A stretch of 32,997 bases of DNA, from the NCBI GenBank assembly GCA_017407835.1, contig JAFQVV010000014.1, positions 1 to 32,997 of the forward strand. The letters run 5' to 3'. A program made the position numbers and the translations under genes. This DNA comes from Clostridia bacterium. GTDB taxonomy: Bacteria > Bacillota > Clostridia > Oscillospirales > CAG-272. The first letter of the stretch is position 1, and each line of letters begins with the position of its first letter. A model generated the notes under the pieces. It searched no databases. It was not told the DNA's origin and saw only the letters and a program-made list of their open reading frames with translations. This document shows positions 25,846 to 32,608 of the stretch, one piece after another.

Positions 25846-26631
25846 TTATTCTCCACCAAGCTCTTGCCGCAAATATTCGATAATCTTTTTTTCCTCCCGC
25901 GAGACTTTCACCTGCGTCAGCCCCAGAAGATCGGCCGTTTTTTGCTGCGTACAATCACGGAAATAGCGCAGGAGAATAATCTTCCGCCACAGCGGCGGGA
26001 GGGCCGCGATGGCTTGGCTTAAGGCAATACGGTCAAAGAGACGGTCGATCCCACTTTCCCCGTCCGCCAGCGTCGATTCGAGGGTAGGCCCGTCGTCCTC
26101 GCCCGTCGGCGCGGAGAGCGAGCTGACGGGCGTGATGGCATCCAACGCTTCAGCCGCATCGATTACGCTGACCGCGCAAAGCTCGGCCAACTCCTCAAGC
26201 CGCGGCTCACGCCCTTCGCGCGCGACGATGGCCGCCCGCGCCCCCATCAGATCCATGCCCAATTTTTTGGTGGTGCGGCTGACATGAAGCAGTCCGTCAT
26301 CCCGAAGGAAGCGCCGAATTTCACCGATAATCAAGGGCACGGCATAGGTGGAGAAAGCAAATCCCCGGGAGAGATCAAAACTGCGCACTGCACGCAGCAT
26401 ACCGATTGAGCCGATTTGGATTAGATCCTCCATCTCGGTGCCGCGGTCTCGAAACCGATAGGCAACCGAGCGAACCAACCCCATATTCTGCCGCATAATC
26501 TCTTCTGTTGCCCTCTCATCGCCCGCCTGCGCACGTTCGATCAATCCCGTCATTTCCTCCGATATCACCCGATCAGACGGCTGTTCTGCGCCGGCATCAA
26601 CACCCGATAAAAACGGCACGCGTTCACTCAC
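25846..26631 (-). CDS. sigF: Forespore RNA polymerase sigma factor SigF
   Basis: First compartment-specific sigma factor of sporulation, active in the forespore. At 261 residues it is close to the 255 of Bacillus SigF. Region 2 contains NMGLVRSVAYRF, MEDLIQIGSIGMLRAVRSFDL and FSTYAVPLIIGEIRRFLRDDG; region 3 follows with VSRTTKKLG; region 4 ends with LLRYFRDCTQQKTADLLGLTQVKVSREEKKI. Upstream in-frame codons overlap spoIIAB heavily. GTG 26629-26631 overlaps the spoIIAB stop by eight bases and was chosen. No ribosome site precedes it, so its translation likely depends on spoIIAB, which would tie sigma factor to anti-sigma output. Confidence 0.95.
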   Translation of the reverse strand: MSERVPFLSGVDAGAEQPSDRVISEEMTGLIERAQAGDERATEEIMRQNMGLVRSVAYRFRDRGTEMEDLIQIGSIGMLRAVRSFDLSRGFAFSTYAVPLIIGEIRRFLRDDGLLHVSRTTKKLGMDLMGARAAIVAREGREPRLEELAELCAVSVIDAAEALDAITPVSSLSAPTGEDDGPTLESTLADGESGIDRLFDRIALSQAIAALPPLWRKIILLRYFRDCTQQKTADLLGLTQVKVSREEKKIIEYLRQELGGE

Positions 26632-27079
26632 GGCAAGAGAGTTTTTTATACAGGACAACGACAGTCCCCTTCCCCACCGTCGAACGCACACGCATACGAT
26701 CGGTAAAGCTTTCCATCACCGCAAATCCCATTCCGCTTCGTTCTCCTGCGGGATCGGTCGTATAAAGGGGTACACGGGCAGCCTCGACATCAGGGATGCC
26801 GCATCCGCGGTCCTTGATTTCCATACGCAGCAAATTATCCGCACAAATGCGCAGATTGATGGTGATCACGCCAATGCAGTCGCGGTATGCGTGCACAATA
26901 CAGTTGGTTACCGCCTCCGAGACAGCGCACTTAATGTCCGCCAGTTCATCAATGGTGGGATCAAGCTGCGTGGCAAACGCCGCCACGGCAGAGCGCGCAA
27001 TCCCTTCGTTGATCGACAGCGATGGGAAGCTGATTTTGAGCTCATTCTGCGTATTTGCGGCAAGACCTCGTTTGTTCAT
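26624..27079 (-). CDS. spoIIAB: Anti-sigma F factor SpoIIAB
   Basis: Serine kinase of the GHKL fold that holds SigF inactive and phosphorylates SpoIIAA. The 151-residue protein shows N box EAVTNCIVHAY (55-65), G1 DRGCGIPD (90-97), and G2 RSGMGF (114-119). The terminal segment is GTVVVLYKKL. AAAGGAAG precedes the ATG. Middle gene of the spoIIA operon, 24 bases after spoIIAA. Length is similar to the Bacillus protein. Confidence 0.96.
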   Translation of the reverse strand: MNKRGLAANTQNELKISFPSLSINEGIARSAVAAFATQLDPTIDELADIKCAVSEAVTNCIVHAYRDCIGVITINLRICADNLLRMEIKDRGCGIPDVEAARVPLYTTDPAGERSGMGFAVMESFTDRMRVRSTVGKGTVVVLYKKLSCRE

Positions 27080-27103
27080 ATGTATCTTCCTTTCCGCGGC
27101 GGC

Positions 27104-27451
27104 TCACCGAGAGCCGCCCTTGCTTTTTTTGTGTACGATGGGTAAAATCCGTTCAAGCCCTGCCAAATGGAGAACACGCTCCACCCGCGGCGTGGGGTCT
27201 GCCAACCACATCTCTCCTCCGATTTCCTGCATTAAATTCAGTCTGCCGAGAATCAGACCCAGCCCCGAGCTATCCATAAATTCCACCGATGACAGATCGA
27301 GCGTCAGGCGTGCCGGGCGTTCCCCGTAGAGCAGGCGATCAAGATCGGCGCGCAGCTGTACCGCACTGTGATGATCGATATCGCCGAGCAGAGTAACCAC
27401 CATCTCCTCGGCTGTTTGTTGATGTGTAAATGAACCGTTTTGTTTGATCAT
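27104..27451 (-). CDS. spoIIAA: Anti-anti-sigma factor SpoIIAA
   Basis: STAS-domain protein that releases SigF by binding SpoIIAB when dephosphorylated by SpoIIE. The 115-residue protein has GDIDHHSAVQLR and the phosphorylation loop FMDSSGLGLILGR; Ser62, second of the pair, is the expected phospho-site by comparison with Bacillus Ser58. AAAGGAGG precedes the ATG. First gene of the operon. Bacillus transcribes this operon with SigH; here I see a TATACT-like -10 at about 27478-27483 but neither a good -35 nor a convincing SigH site, so no promoter is called. Confidence 0.96.
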   Translation of the reverse strand: MIKQNGSFTHQQTAEEMVVTLLGDIDHHSAVQLRADLDRLLYGERPARLTLDLSSVEFMDSSGLGLILGRLNLMQEIGGEMWLADPTPRVERVLHLAGLERILPIVHKKSKGGSR

Positions 27452-27566
27452 GGCTCGTCCTCCTTTGATTGTCTTCAGTATAGCATACAGAAAGCGCGAA
27501 TTCTGTCACAATCGGCAAGAAATGAAAAAAGAAAAAGCCCCCCGCAGGCGTTTTTTTCGCTTTTGC

Positions 27567-27596
27567 TTGACAAAACACGCCCCCAACGGCTATAAT
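27567..27596 (+). promoter_or_regulatory. Predicted sigma-A promoter of the ATPase-HEPN pair
   Basis: TTGACA (27567-27572), 18 bases, TATAAT (27591-27596); both hexamers are perfect. The ATPase start is 37 bases downstream. Confidence 0.82.
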
Positions 27597-27633
27597 TGAA
27601 ATAGAACCAATCACGCTGTCAAGGAGGTTTATT

Positions 27634-28758
27634 ATGCTGCTTGAATTCCGCTGTGCCAACCACAAATCCATCCGCGAAGAAGTCGTTTTTTCCATGTTGG
27701 CGGGAAGTGATCACACGCACAGTGAGCAATTGTTGTCAGCCGGCAAGCTGCAGCTTCTGCGCACGGCTCTGATCTACGGCGCCAACGGATCGGGCAAGAG
27801 CAATTTGCTCGACGCCATTGAAACACTGCGCGAATGGGTACTGGGACGGATGCCCATCGTCCGCACACCGCACAAGCTGGCGGCGGATCAACCAAGCCGG
27901 TATGTTATGCAATTTCTCTGCCATCAGGTGCACTATCAATTTTCGCTGACACTGCATCCCGACAATACCATCGAGGAGTCGCTCTGCACCTATCCCAACG
28001 GACGGCTTCACACCGTGTATCACCGTATAGACAGAGAAATTTCGATGGAAAAAGCCCTCCGCAGCGAAATTGGCGAGTATGCAGATGCCCTCTCTGCGCA
28101 TATACTCCTTGCCGCCCATCTCTCGACCACTGCCGAGCCGATTCTGGCACTGCGCCGCTTTTTCGGCGAGACGCTTGTACCTTATCATGCTGCTTCCCCC
28201 GGTGAGCGTATGCAGCGTGCACTGGCAATTCTCCGTGATCAACCCAAGGTAAAGCAGGCAGTTCTCTCTCTGCTCTCCTCGCTGAGCACGGGGATCTGCG
28301 ATATTCACATCAACCAAGGGAACGGCGAGCTGGGCGCCTCAGTTATCTATCCGGGCTTTTCCACGAATTTACTGCTGGAAGAATCCACCGGTATTCGGCG
28401 CCTGATCGAATTTCTCTGTCCGCTCATCGATATGCTCTGCGATGACTGTGTTCTGCTTTGCGATGAGCCCGAGACAAATCTGCATGAAGTTCTGCTGCGC
28501 CGATTGATCGGCAATATGCGGATATTTTCGGCCGCGCATTCCTCTCAGCTGATTTTCTCGACGCACAGTACAAGTCTGCTTGATCTTTCTCTCTTCCGCC
28601 GCGATCAGATCTGGTTCACCGAGCTTCGCCCCCAAGATCGGTCAACAGATCTTTACTCGCTGCTGGAAATCCGCGATGTACAGGCAAACGAAAACATTCG
28701 GCAGGGCTATATTGCGGGAAAATACGGTGCTATTCCGCACCTTGACGAAAATCGATAA
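27634..28758 (+). CDS. AAA/ABC-type ATPase of the COG1106 (AbiLi/RloA-like) family
   Basis: A 374-residue SMC/Rad50-like ATPase without the long coiled coil. Walker A is GANGSGKSN (49-57), directly after a typical opening LLEFRCANHKSIREEVVFSM. The signature helix is ESTGIRRLIEFL (250-261), Walker B LLCDEPETNLHE (274-285), and the switch His is in FSTHSTSLLD (His311). The C-terminal KYGAIPHL matches the GRYGAIP-like end of this family. Many members pair with an effector nuclease in anti-phage systems (RloA with RloB, AbiLi with AbiLii). Here the partner is a HEPN-type protein 12 bases downstream. AAGGAGG precedes the ATG. Codon use resembles the surroundings. Confidence 0.88.
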   Translation: MLLEFRCANHKSIREEVVFSMLAGSDHTHSEQLLSAGKLQLLRTALIYGANGSGKSNLLDAIETLREWVLGRMPIVRTPHKLAADQPSRYVMQFLCHQVHYQFSLTLHPDNTIEESLCTYPNGRLHTVYHRIDREISMEKALRSEIGEYADALSAHILLAAHLSTTAEPILALRRFFGETLVPYHAASPGERMQRALAILRDQPKVKQAVLSLLSSLSTGICDIHINQGNGELGASVIYPGFSTNLLLEESTGIRRLIEFLCPLIDMLCDDCVLLCDEPETNLHEVLLRRLIGNMRIFSAAHSSQLIFSTHSTSLLDLSLFRRDQIWFTELRPQDRSTDLYSLLEIRDVQANENIRQGYIAGKYGAIPHLDENR

Positions 28759-28770
28759 GGAGGGAATGGC

Positions 28771-29487
28771 ATGGCAGCGAACAAACACCCCTACCTTCAG
28801 GCACGTCGGGAAAACACCCGCGAAAAACGTCCGGCACAGACCGCCATTCACTTTTCCCTGGCTGAGGTCATGCAGCACTTCCGTCAAAACCTCGATGCTC
28901 TGCAGGCACAGCATGCGATTGCCGAGGAAATGCTGCGGACGGGAAATCGGGGGAAATCCGATTTTATCCGCCGCACCCAAATTCTCTACCTCACCAGTGC
29001 GCTGGATTACTATATGCATGAACTGACCACATACGGTATGGTTGCGATGTACAACAAGCATTGGCCCAGGACGGCAGACTATGAAAAAATCAAGCTTCCC
29101 ATCGCCGCGATCGATGAGGGAATCAACACCTCCGGTTCCGCCGATTGGCTGGTGGCCTATATCAACGATGCCTTTGGCCGTGAGACGATGATTTCCTATC
29201 CCCGCATCAAAGATCAGGCGGATCTGCTGGGCATTGATATCCGTCAATGCATGATTGAGGCATTTCCGCAAGCGGATAAAAAGAGCCGTGCTGTCGGTGT
29301 GGGAAGCGAGATCATCGGTGAAATCAGTGCGCGGCGCAATCGCATTGCGCATCAGACTGACCGCGATCCCGACAATGCCAGACAGGCATCGATCAGCGGC
29401 AAATACGTTACCCAGTCAATCACACATATCGAACGGCTTGTCTGTGCACTCCATACTGCTGCGGAACGCAAGGATGCATCCCATTGA
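28771..29487 (+). CDS. HEPN-domain protein (RiboL-PSP-HEPN-like), candidate RNase effector
   Basis: A 238-residue helical protein. Residues 66-90 (RRTQILYLTSALDYYMHELT) look like the first HEPN helix with its SALDYYMHEL pattern, and residues 184-199 carry the catalytic R-N-x3-H motif as RRNRIAHQTDRD (Arg189, Asn190, His194). HEPN proteins with R-x4-6-H are usually metal-independent ribonucleases acting as dimers. The arrangement of an early LD..HEL helix and a late RRN..H helix resembles the RiboL-PSP-HEPN subfamily. The N-terminal 60 residues are basic, then helical. AAGGAGG precedes the ATG. Co-transcribed with the ATPase. Nuclease activity and family are inferred, not searched. Confidence 0.72.
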   Translation: MAANKHPYLQARRENTREKRPAQTAIHFSLAEVMQHFRQNLDALQAQHAIAEEMLRTGNRGKSDFIRRTQILYLTSALDYYMHELTTYGMVAMYNKHWPRTADYEKIKLPIAAIDEGINTSGSADWLVAYINDAFGRETMISYPRIKDQADLLGIDIRQCMIEAFPQADKKSRAVGVGSEIIGEISARRNRIAHQTDRDPDNARQASISGKYVTQSITHIERLVCALHTAAERKDASH

Positions 29488-29500
29488 ATCCCCTGGGAAT

Positions 29501-29529
29501 TTGACAAATCCCGTCAATTTCGGTATAAT
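29501..29529 (+). promoter_or_regulatory. Consensus sigma-A promoter of the DUF853 ATPase gene
   Basis: TTGACA (29501-29506), exactly 17 bases, TATAAT (29524-29529). An inverted repeat TTGAC-N7-GTCAA (29501-29517) covers the -35 and could be a repressor site. Confidence 0.87.
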
Positions 29530-29557
29530 ATATTCATCATCAACCCGGAGGTAAATC

Positions 29558-31078
29558 ATGCTCCACGACAATAAAATTTGGATGGCGGTCGGTGACCGCC
29601 CCGTTTACCTGCTTCCCAATCAGGCAAATCGCCATGGGCTGATCGCAGGTGCCAGCGGAACGGGAAAAACCATCACCCTCAAGGTGATGGCAGAATCCTT
29701 GAGCGCAATGGGTGTTCCCGTTTTTCTCGCCGATATCAAAGGCGATTTGGCGGGTATGTGCCTGCCCGGCGAAGACAGCGAGTCGATGCAGAAGCGCATC
29801 GCCAAGCTGGGCTTGACCGAGTGCTTTTCCTACACCGACTTCCCTACCCGATTCTGGGATATTTGGGGACAGTTCGGTCACCCCGTCAGAACTACCATCA
29901 CCGATATGGGCCCCTATCTGCTCTCCCGTCTGCTGGATCTTACTGAGGTGCAGTCAGATGCACTTTCCATGGTCTTCCGCATCGCCGACGAGCAGGGACA
30001 GCTTCTGCTTGATCTCAAGGACCTGCGCGCCATGGTGCGCTATGTGGGCGAGCACCGCAAAGACTTTGTCAACGATTACGGCTCGGTCGCCCCGCAAACC
30101 ATCGGTGCAATTCAACGCTCACTTCTCGCCCTTGAGGACAGCGGCGGCAACATCTTCTTCGGCGAGCCGGCGCTCGACATCTTCGACTGGATCCGTACCG
30201 ACACCACCGGACGCGGTTACATCAACATTCTGCACAGCGTAGAACTGGCACAAAATTCCGCGCTCTACACGACCTTCATGCTCTGGATGCTCTCCGAGCT
30301 CTACGAGCGAATGCCCGAGGCGGGAGATCTGGATAAGCCCCGCATTGTCTTCTTCTTTGACGAGGCACATATGCTCTTCACCGATGCACCGAAGGCACTG
30401 CGGCAAAAGGTCGAGCAGGTAATCAAACTCATCCGATCAAAGGGGGTCGGCATCTACTTCATCACGCAGAGTCCATCCGATCTGCCCGATGAAGTTTTGG
30501 CTCAGCTGAGCAATCGCGTCCAGCACGCCCTGCGCGCCTACACGCCGGTCGAGCAAAAGGCAGTGCGCACCGCCGCGCAGACCTTCCGCCCCAATCCCAA
30601 CTTCAAAACCGAAGAAGTGATCACCCAGCTCGGTACAGGCGAGGCGCTTGTCTCCTTCTTGGACGAAACTGGAGCCCCCTGTGTTGTTGAGCGTGCGTGG
30701 ATTCTGCCTCCCCGGAGCAAAATGGGCACTATCCCCGACGATGTGCGCAAGCGTGTGATCGACAACAGCGATCTTTTCATCAAATACCATCAAGAGATTG
30801 ATCGCGAATCGGCATATGAACTGCTTGCCCGTGATGAAAAAACTCGCCTTCAAGCGGCGGAGAAAGCAGCACAGGAAAAAGCCAAAGCCGAAGCTGCTGC
30901 CAAAGCCGAAGTTGCTGCCAAAGCCGAAAAGGAAGCAGAAAAAGCTGCAAAAGCGAAGAAAAAGGAAAAAAATTTCGTCACTAAAGCAGTTGAGCGCACC
31001 GCAAACAGCGCCCTCAGCGCCATCGGCCGAGAGCTTGGCCGCTCGATCATCCGCGGTATCTTCGGCTCGTCGAAATGA
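29558..31078 (+). CDS. HerA-like DUF853 (YjgR-type) ATPase
   Basis: A 506-residue FtsK/HerA superfamily ATPase. Walker A is GASGTGKT (31-38), Walker B is IVFFFDEAHMLF (about 262-273), and the sensor region reads GIYFITQSPSDLPDEV. Family-specific stretches are LADIKGDLAGM, FWDIWGQFGHPVRTTI and a late LGTGEALVSFLDE. The last ~90 residues are an Ala/Lys/Glu-rich probable coiled coil (about 420-475) with repeated KAEAAAKAE-type units, then a basic helix. E. coli YjgR has no settled role; HerA relatives translocate DNA with nuclease partners. AACCCGGAGG precedes the ATG. It has its own promoter 70 bases after the HEPN gene and may or may not belong to that system. Confidence 0.9.
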   Translation: MLHDNKIWMAVGDRPVYLLPNQANRHGLIAGASGTGKTITLKVMAESLSAMGVPVFLADIKGDLAGMCLPGEDSESMQKRIAKLGLTECFSYTDFPTRFWDIWGQFGHPVRTTITDMGPYLLSRLLDLTEVQSDALSMVFRIADEQGQLLLDLKDLRAMVRYVGEHRKDFVNDYGSVAPQTIGAIQRSLLALEDSGGNIFFGEPALDIFDWIRTDTTGRGYINILHSVELAQNSALYTTFMLWMLSELYERMPEAGDLDKPRIVFFFDEAHMLFTDAPKALRQKVEQVIKLIRSKGVGIYFITQSPSDLPDEVLAQLSNRVQHALRAYTPVEQKAVRTAAQTFRPNPNFKTEEVITQLGTGEALVSFLDETGAPCVVERAWILPPRSKMGTIPDDVRKRVIDNSDLFIKYHQEIDRESAYELLARDEKTRLQAAEKAAQEKAKAEAAAKAEVAAKAEKEAEKAAKAKKKEKNFVTKAVERTANSALSAIGRELGRSIIRGIFGSSK

Positions 31079-31108
31079 AAAACTGCTCTGCAAAGGAGAA
31101 CCGGAACT

Positions 31109-31315
31109 ATGTACAAATACGAATATGAGACCGTAAGCTGTGACTTCGACGGCTGGGGCATGGGTTCCGGCAATGTTTACTGCATCAAAGACCATCGCAC
31201 CATCATCGAAAAGCGCGCCGAAAACGGCTGGCGCTATGTAGGATACATCCCTACCAAACAGCGCGGCACCGGCCACACCCAGGAAATAGACCTCATTTTT
31301 GAAAAAGAACTGTAA
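31109..31315 (+). CDS. DUF4177-like small protein
   Basis: A 68-residue protein with the DUF4177 look: a first strand YKYEYETVSCDF, then a helix HRTIIEKRAENGWRYVGYIP and a last strand QEIDLIFEKEL. Function unknown; members are common small proteins in Firmicutes. AAGGAGAACC lies before the ATG. It follows the DUF853 gene by 30 bases and is likely its co-transcribed partner; a strong terminator follows at once. Confidence 0.8.
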   Translation: MYKYEYETVSCDFDGWGMGSGNVYCIKDHRTIIEKRAENGWRYVGYIPTKQRGTGHTQEIDLIFEKEL

Positions 31316-31316
31316 C

Positions 31317-31352
31317 AAAAAAGCCAAGCTGATCACTCAGCTTGGCTTTTTT
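31317..31352 (+). terminator. Strong rho-independent terminator after DUF853-DUF4177
   Basis: Perfect 16-base arms AAAAAAGCCAAGCTGA and TCAGCTTGGCTTTTTT around a TCAC loop, starting two bases after the stop codon. Marks the right border of the ATPase cluster. Confidence 0.95.
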
Positions 31353-31386
31353 ATACCCCTCAATGCATGAAAGCTTTTTGCGGATT

Positions 31387-31443
31387 CTTAAGGTCCTTTT
31401 TCTCGAAAAAGGACCTTAAGTGGGGTTTGGGGCAACGCCCCAA
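31387..31443. repeat. Tandem palindromic hairpins, probable dispersed repeat or element end
   Basis: Two adjacent inverted repeats. The first has perfect 15-base arms CTTAAGGTCCTTTTT (31387-31401) and AAAAAGGACCTTAAG (31406-31420) around CTCG. The second has seven-base arms TTGGGGC (31427-31433) and GCCCCAA (31437-31443) around AAC. Neither is followed by a T run. They lie just after a terminator and just before a TnpV remnant, so they may be a small dispersed repeat or the end of a mobile element; copy number elsewhere is unknown. Confidence 0.6.
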
Positions 31444-31466
31444 GCAAAATAAAAGGGAGGAAGCTA

Positions 31467-31508
31467 ATGACGAAACCCCATAACGAAGGTTTCAAAAACA
31501 AGTGGTAA
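31467..31508 (+). CDS. Very short ORF, possible remnant of a transposon gene
   Basis: Thirteen codons (MTKPHNEGFKNKW) with a good GGGAGG site six bases before the ATG. One base shift inside the last codons would extend the frame to VVKTIDTVYRK before a TAA pair, so it may be a frameshifted small gene. I do not recognise it. It sits between the palindromes and the TnpV remnant. Confidence 0.3.
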   Translation: MTKPHNEGFKNKW

Positions 31509-31559
31509 AGACAATCGATACAGTATATCGCAAATAATAATTTGACTGGAGATACTGTA

Positions 31560-31930
31560 ATGAAAACATTGTACGAAAACTTGGTGGAACCTATCGTGAA
31601 GAAAACGGGCGTCTTATTCCGGAAATGAAACTGCCCGAACAAACCAATTATCAAATTGGCAAGTACGGGCAGTTTTATCTTGATTATATAAAAAATCATC
31701 GTCGCGGAAGGTACACCACGTTACTGACCGAAGGCAAGTTGAACGCTCGGTTACACGAAATCGACTTTGAAGCAAACAAAATGCTTGATACCATCATACC
31801 CCGCCTTGCTGCCGAAAGAGGTATTGACGAGAATTTGAAAGCTCGCGATATGCTCCGTTGGGTTGCTGAGATGAATAACATCAAGGTAAGCGCGGAAGAA
31901 ATCGTTTTGCGGGAGGTGGTATTGGTATGA
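31560..31930 (+). pseudogene. tnpV: TnpV family transposon protein, frameshifted
   Basis: TnpV is a small protein of unknown function carried by Tn4451-type and other clostridial mobile elements. The start ATG 31560 has TGGAG eight bases upstream and opens MKTLYEN. After Asn at 31578-31580 two T bases precede GGT, and the homologous reading GGTYREENGRLIPEMKLP continues in another frame from 31583. One missing base therefore splits the gene. The body shows the family pattern: LPEQTNYQIGKYGQFYLDYI, HRRGRYTTLLTEGKLNARL, LRWVAEMNNIKVSAEEIV. An internal ATG at 31625 could still yield about 101 residues. Its stop overlaps the next gene as ATGA, so passage of ribosomes may still matter. Without the deletion it would be 123 residues, a normal length. 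Confidence 0.82.
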
Positions 31931-32199
31931 AGTCGATCATCAACGAACTTTGGCACGGAAACATCATACCTCAAAAGGACAGTCGAACCAACTCCCCACA
32001 GATGAAGGAACTCCTCGGATATATGTCAAGGCATCACGAGGACTTGGAAAAAAGCTTTTCTGACGAACAGAAAGAAATTTTTGAAAAGTTCCACGATTGT
32101 TGGAGCGAATACATGAGCCTCGCCGAAGCAGCCATTTTCGAATATGCTTTTAAGCTTGGTGCAAAGTTTATGTTAGAAAGTCTAACCGATCATAATTGA
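31927..32199 (+). CDS. Small DUF6809-like protein, second paralogue
   Basis: A 90-residue helical protein of unknown function, homologous along its length to the copy at 21261: shared are the opening ELWHGNIIPQKDS, HH.DL, QKEIFEKFHDC and terminal YAFKLGAKFMLE. It is coupled to the TnpV remnant by ATGA, linking this family to mobile-element gene sets. No membrane helix or signal. GGGAGG lies about nine bases upstream, within tnpV. A terminator follows at 32212. Family name recalled, not searched. Confidence 0.72.
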   Translation: MKSIINELWHGNIIPQKDSRTNSPQMKELLGYMSRHHEDLEKSFSDEQKEIFEKFHDCWSEYMSLAEAAIFEYAFKLGAKFMLESLTDHN

Positions 32200-32211
32200 T
32201 TCCAATAGCAT

Positions 32212-32252
32212 GGATGCGGCGTGAGAAATCATACCGCATCCTTTGCTTTTTT
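32212..32252 (+). terminator. Rho-independent terminator after the TnpV - DUF6809-like pair
   Basis: GGATGCGG (32212-32219) and CCGCATCC (32234-32241) arms around a 14-base loop, followed by TTTGCTTTTTTC. Confidence 0.82.
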
Positions 32253-32314
32253 CATGTACTCCTTCAACCACTTCAAGAAGTTGCAATGTTTTGCCAAAAG
32301 GTTAGAATCTATTG

Positions 32315-32343
32315 TTGCAAAAAGAAAGTGTTTGTGATATAAT
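32315..32343 (+). promoter_or_regulatory. Predicted sigma-A promoter of the XRE - LytTR-type regulator pair
   Basis: TTGCAA (32315-32320), 17 bases, TATAAT (32338-32343) with a TGA extension just before the -10. Confidence 0.8.
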
Positions 32344-32386
32344 AAAACAGTAATTATTAACGCTTTGACACTTAAGAGGTATAGAT

Positions 32387-32608
32387 ATGGGTATCAGCTA
32401 TAAAAAACTATGGGTTCTCCTTATTGAGAAGGATATTACAAGGGCGCAGATGCGCAGAGATCTGAAAATTGCCACGGGGACGATGAGCAAGCTGAATAAG
32501 GGCGAGGAAGTCGCTTTGTCGGTGCTTCTCCGTATATGCGAATATTTGGGGTGCGACATCGGTGACATCTGCTCTGTTGTCAAGCCCAAAAAGGAGGACA
32601 CCGTATGA
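32387..32608 (+). CDS. Small XRE-family (HTH_26-type) regulator
   Basis: A 73-residue protein that is essentially a single Cro/C1-type helix-turn-helix: SYKKLWVLLIEKDITRAQMR, then KIATGTMSKLNKGEEVALSVLLRICEYLGCDIGDI. This short form is frequent in Firmicutes mobile elements and beside signalling genes. AAGAGG lies about seven bases upstream of the ATG. Ends in ATGA with the response-regulator gene, so the two are coupled. Likely autorepressor or switch for the downstream signalling genes; target unknown. Confidence 0.85.
   Translation: MGISYKKLWVLLIEKDITRAQMRRDLKIATGTMSKLNKGEEVALSVLLRICEYLGCDIGDICSVVKPKKEDTV

Noticed and set aside
27470..27500. SigH-type promoter for spoIIAA
   Set aside because: A GAAT-like -10 can be read, but no AGGA-type -35 stands at the right distance, so no SigH call is made.
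27520..27560. A-rich/T-rich flanked GCC...GGC stem between spoIIAA and the ATPase gene
   Set aside because: Only three G+C pairs with a bulge; both genes are divergent here, so a terminator is not expected.
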